NCBI GenBank assembly: GCA_028280675.1
Contig: JANQLI010000191.1
Coordinates: 1 to 7,056 of the forward strand
Direction: 5' to 3'
DNA length: 7,056 bases
Origin: Alphaproteobacteria bacterium
GTDB lineage: Bacteria; Pseudomonadota; Alphaproteobacteria; SMXP01
Within the stretch, counting starts at the first letter, position 1. The number at the start of each line of letters is the position of its first letter. The notes under the pieces were generated by a model that ran no database searches, was not told the DNA's origin, and worked only from the letters and a program-made list of their open reading frames with translations. Below, one piece after another: positions 6,585 to 7,056 of this stretch. Position numbers and translations under genes: made by a program.

Positions 6585-6590
6585 GTTATA
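6585..6590 (-). promoter_or_regulatory. Candidate -10 element TATAAC for the minus-strand SDR gene
   Basis: Read on the minus strand, TATAAC matches 5 of 6 bases of the sigma70 -10 consensus. No good -35 was found at 16-18 nt. Transcription would start near 6578, inside the upstream ATG at 6581-6579, which would make the downstream ATG at 6542 the usable start. Confidence 0.3.
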
Positions 6591-6726
6591 CTAAAGAGAG
6601 TTAACGGTGGACGGAAGTGCCTGACTTTATTCGTTAATCCTGCTGAAAGTCCCCTGTTCTATGGTCCAATAATTGCTTAAAGTATAGGTATTGAAGAAAC
6701 TTTGTGAATCCAGCAAGGGGACAGGC

Positions 6727-7056
6727 GTGCGTATCCTCATAACCGGCGGCGCGGGATTTATTGGCTCACACTTATCAGAACGATTGGTGGCCGAAGGCCA
6801 TGATGTCACGGCGCTGGATGATTTCTCAACAGGGCGGCGTGAAAATCTTCATGCCCTCAAAGGGCACAATCGATTTGCGCTGATTGAGGGGTCCGTTCTT
6901 GATCGGCCATTGGTTGAAGAGCTTGTAAGCGAAGCTGATGCCGTGTTTCATATGGCGGCGGCGGTTGGCGTCAAGTTGATCATGGAGGAGCCGAGTAAAT
7001 CGATCCTGACGAATATTACAGGCACGGAGAATGTTTTAAGGGCGGCGATCCCAGAT
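6727..7056 (+). CDS. NAD-dependent epimerase/decarboxylase of the UDP-sugar SDR type (5' part, continues beyond window)
   Basis: The first 110 residues of an extended SDR. GTG 6727 is preceded by AAGGGG (6715-6720) with 6 nt spacing, an excellent ribosome binding site. The N-terminus is a textbook NAD-binding fold: RILITGGAGFIGSHL (2-16, glycine motif 7-13), acidic pair D31-D32 that selects NAD over NADP, GSVLD (56-60 region) and HMAAAVGVK (75-83). The stretch GVKLIMEEP then NITGTENVL resembles UDP-glucuronate decarboxylase (UXS) and UDP-glucose/GlcNAc 4-epimerase relatives found in polysaccharide loci. The catalytic Tyr-Lys pair lies beyond the window, so the reaction cannot be fixed. It is divergent from the SDR gene at 5472-6542 and only modestly similar to it, so the two are not recent duplicates. 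Confidence 0.9.
   Translation, partial: MRILITGGAGFIGSHLSERLVAEGHDVTALDDFSTGRRENLHALKGHNRFALIEGSVLDRPLVEELVSEADAVFHMAAAVGVKLIMEEPSKSILTNITGTENVLRAAIPD

Overview
This window looks like part of a surface-polysaccharide (exopolysaccharide, capsule or O-antigen type) biosynthesis locus from a Gram-negative bacterium. Two things point to an alphaproteobacterium: the general character of the proteins, and intergenic motifs that match the CtrA cell-cycle regulator consensus of that class (TTAA-N7-TTAA and TTAACCAT). This host assignment is an inference. There are no rRNA or tRNA genes, insertion sequences, CRISPR arrays or phage genes.

Layout. (1) Positions 1-873, plus strand: the C-terminal 290 residues of an FAD-dependent amine-oxidase/protoporphyrinogen-oxidase-like flavoprotein. 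It converges on (2) 870-1745, minus strand, a family 2 glycosyltransferase of the polyprenyl-phosphate (DPM1-like) type with two C-terminal membrane segments; their stop codons share bases. (3) 1746-2172: an AT-rich divergent intergenic region with CtrA-like sites and a weak promoter candidate. (4) 2173-2883, plus: a SAM-dependent methyltransferase-fold protein that clearly resembles CmoA (carboxy-SAM synthase) but seems to lack the carboxylate-binding arginine. (5) 2987-3886, plus: a PAPS-dependent sulfotransferase. (6) 3905-5371, plus: a WzxC-like polysaccharide flippase, 18 nt after the sulfotransferase. (7) 5361-5486, plus: a possible 41-codon ORF with a good ribosome binding site, overlapping both neighbours. 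(8) 5472-6542, minus: an NAD(P)-dependent SDR epimerase/dehydratase. (9) 6727 to the window end, plus: the N-terminal 110 residues of a second, different SDR of the UDP-glucuronate decarboxylase/epimerase type, divergent from the first.

How the genes fit together (inference): the two SDR enzymes and perhaps the flavoprotein would make or modify sugar precursors. The GT2 enzyme would load a sugar onto a polyprenyl phosphate or build the repeat unit. The sulfotransferase, and possibly the CmoA-like protein, would decorate the glycan, and the flippase would move the lipid-linked product across the inner membrane. Base composition is uneven: parts of the methyltransferase and sulfotransferase genes are 32-47% GC by hand count, while parts of the SDR gene at 5472-6542 are near 70%. 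That fits a locus assembled from pieces of different origin.
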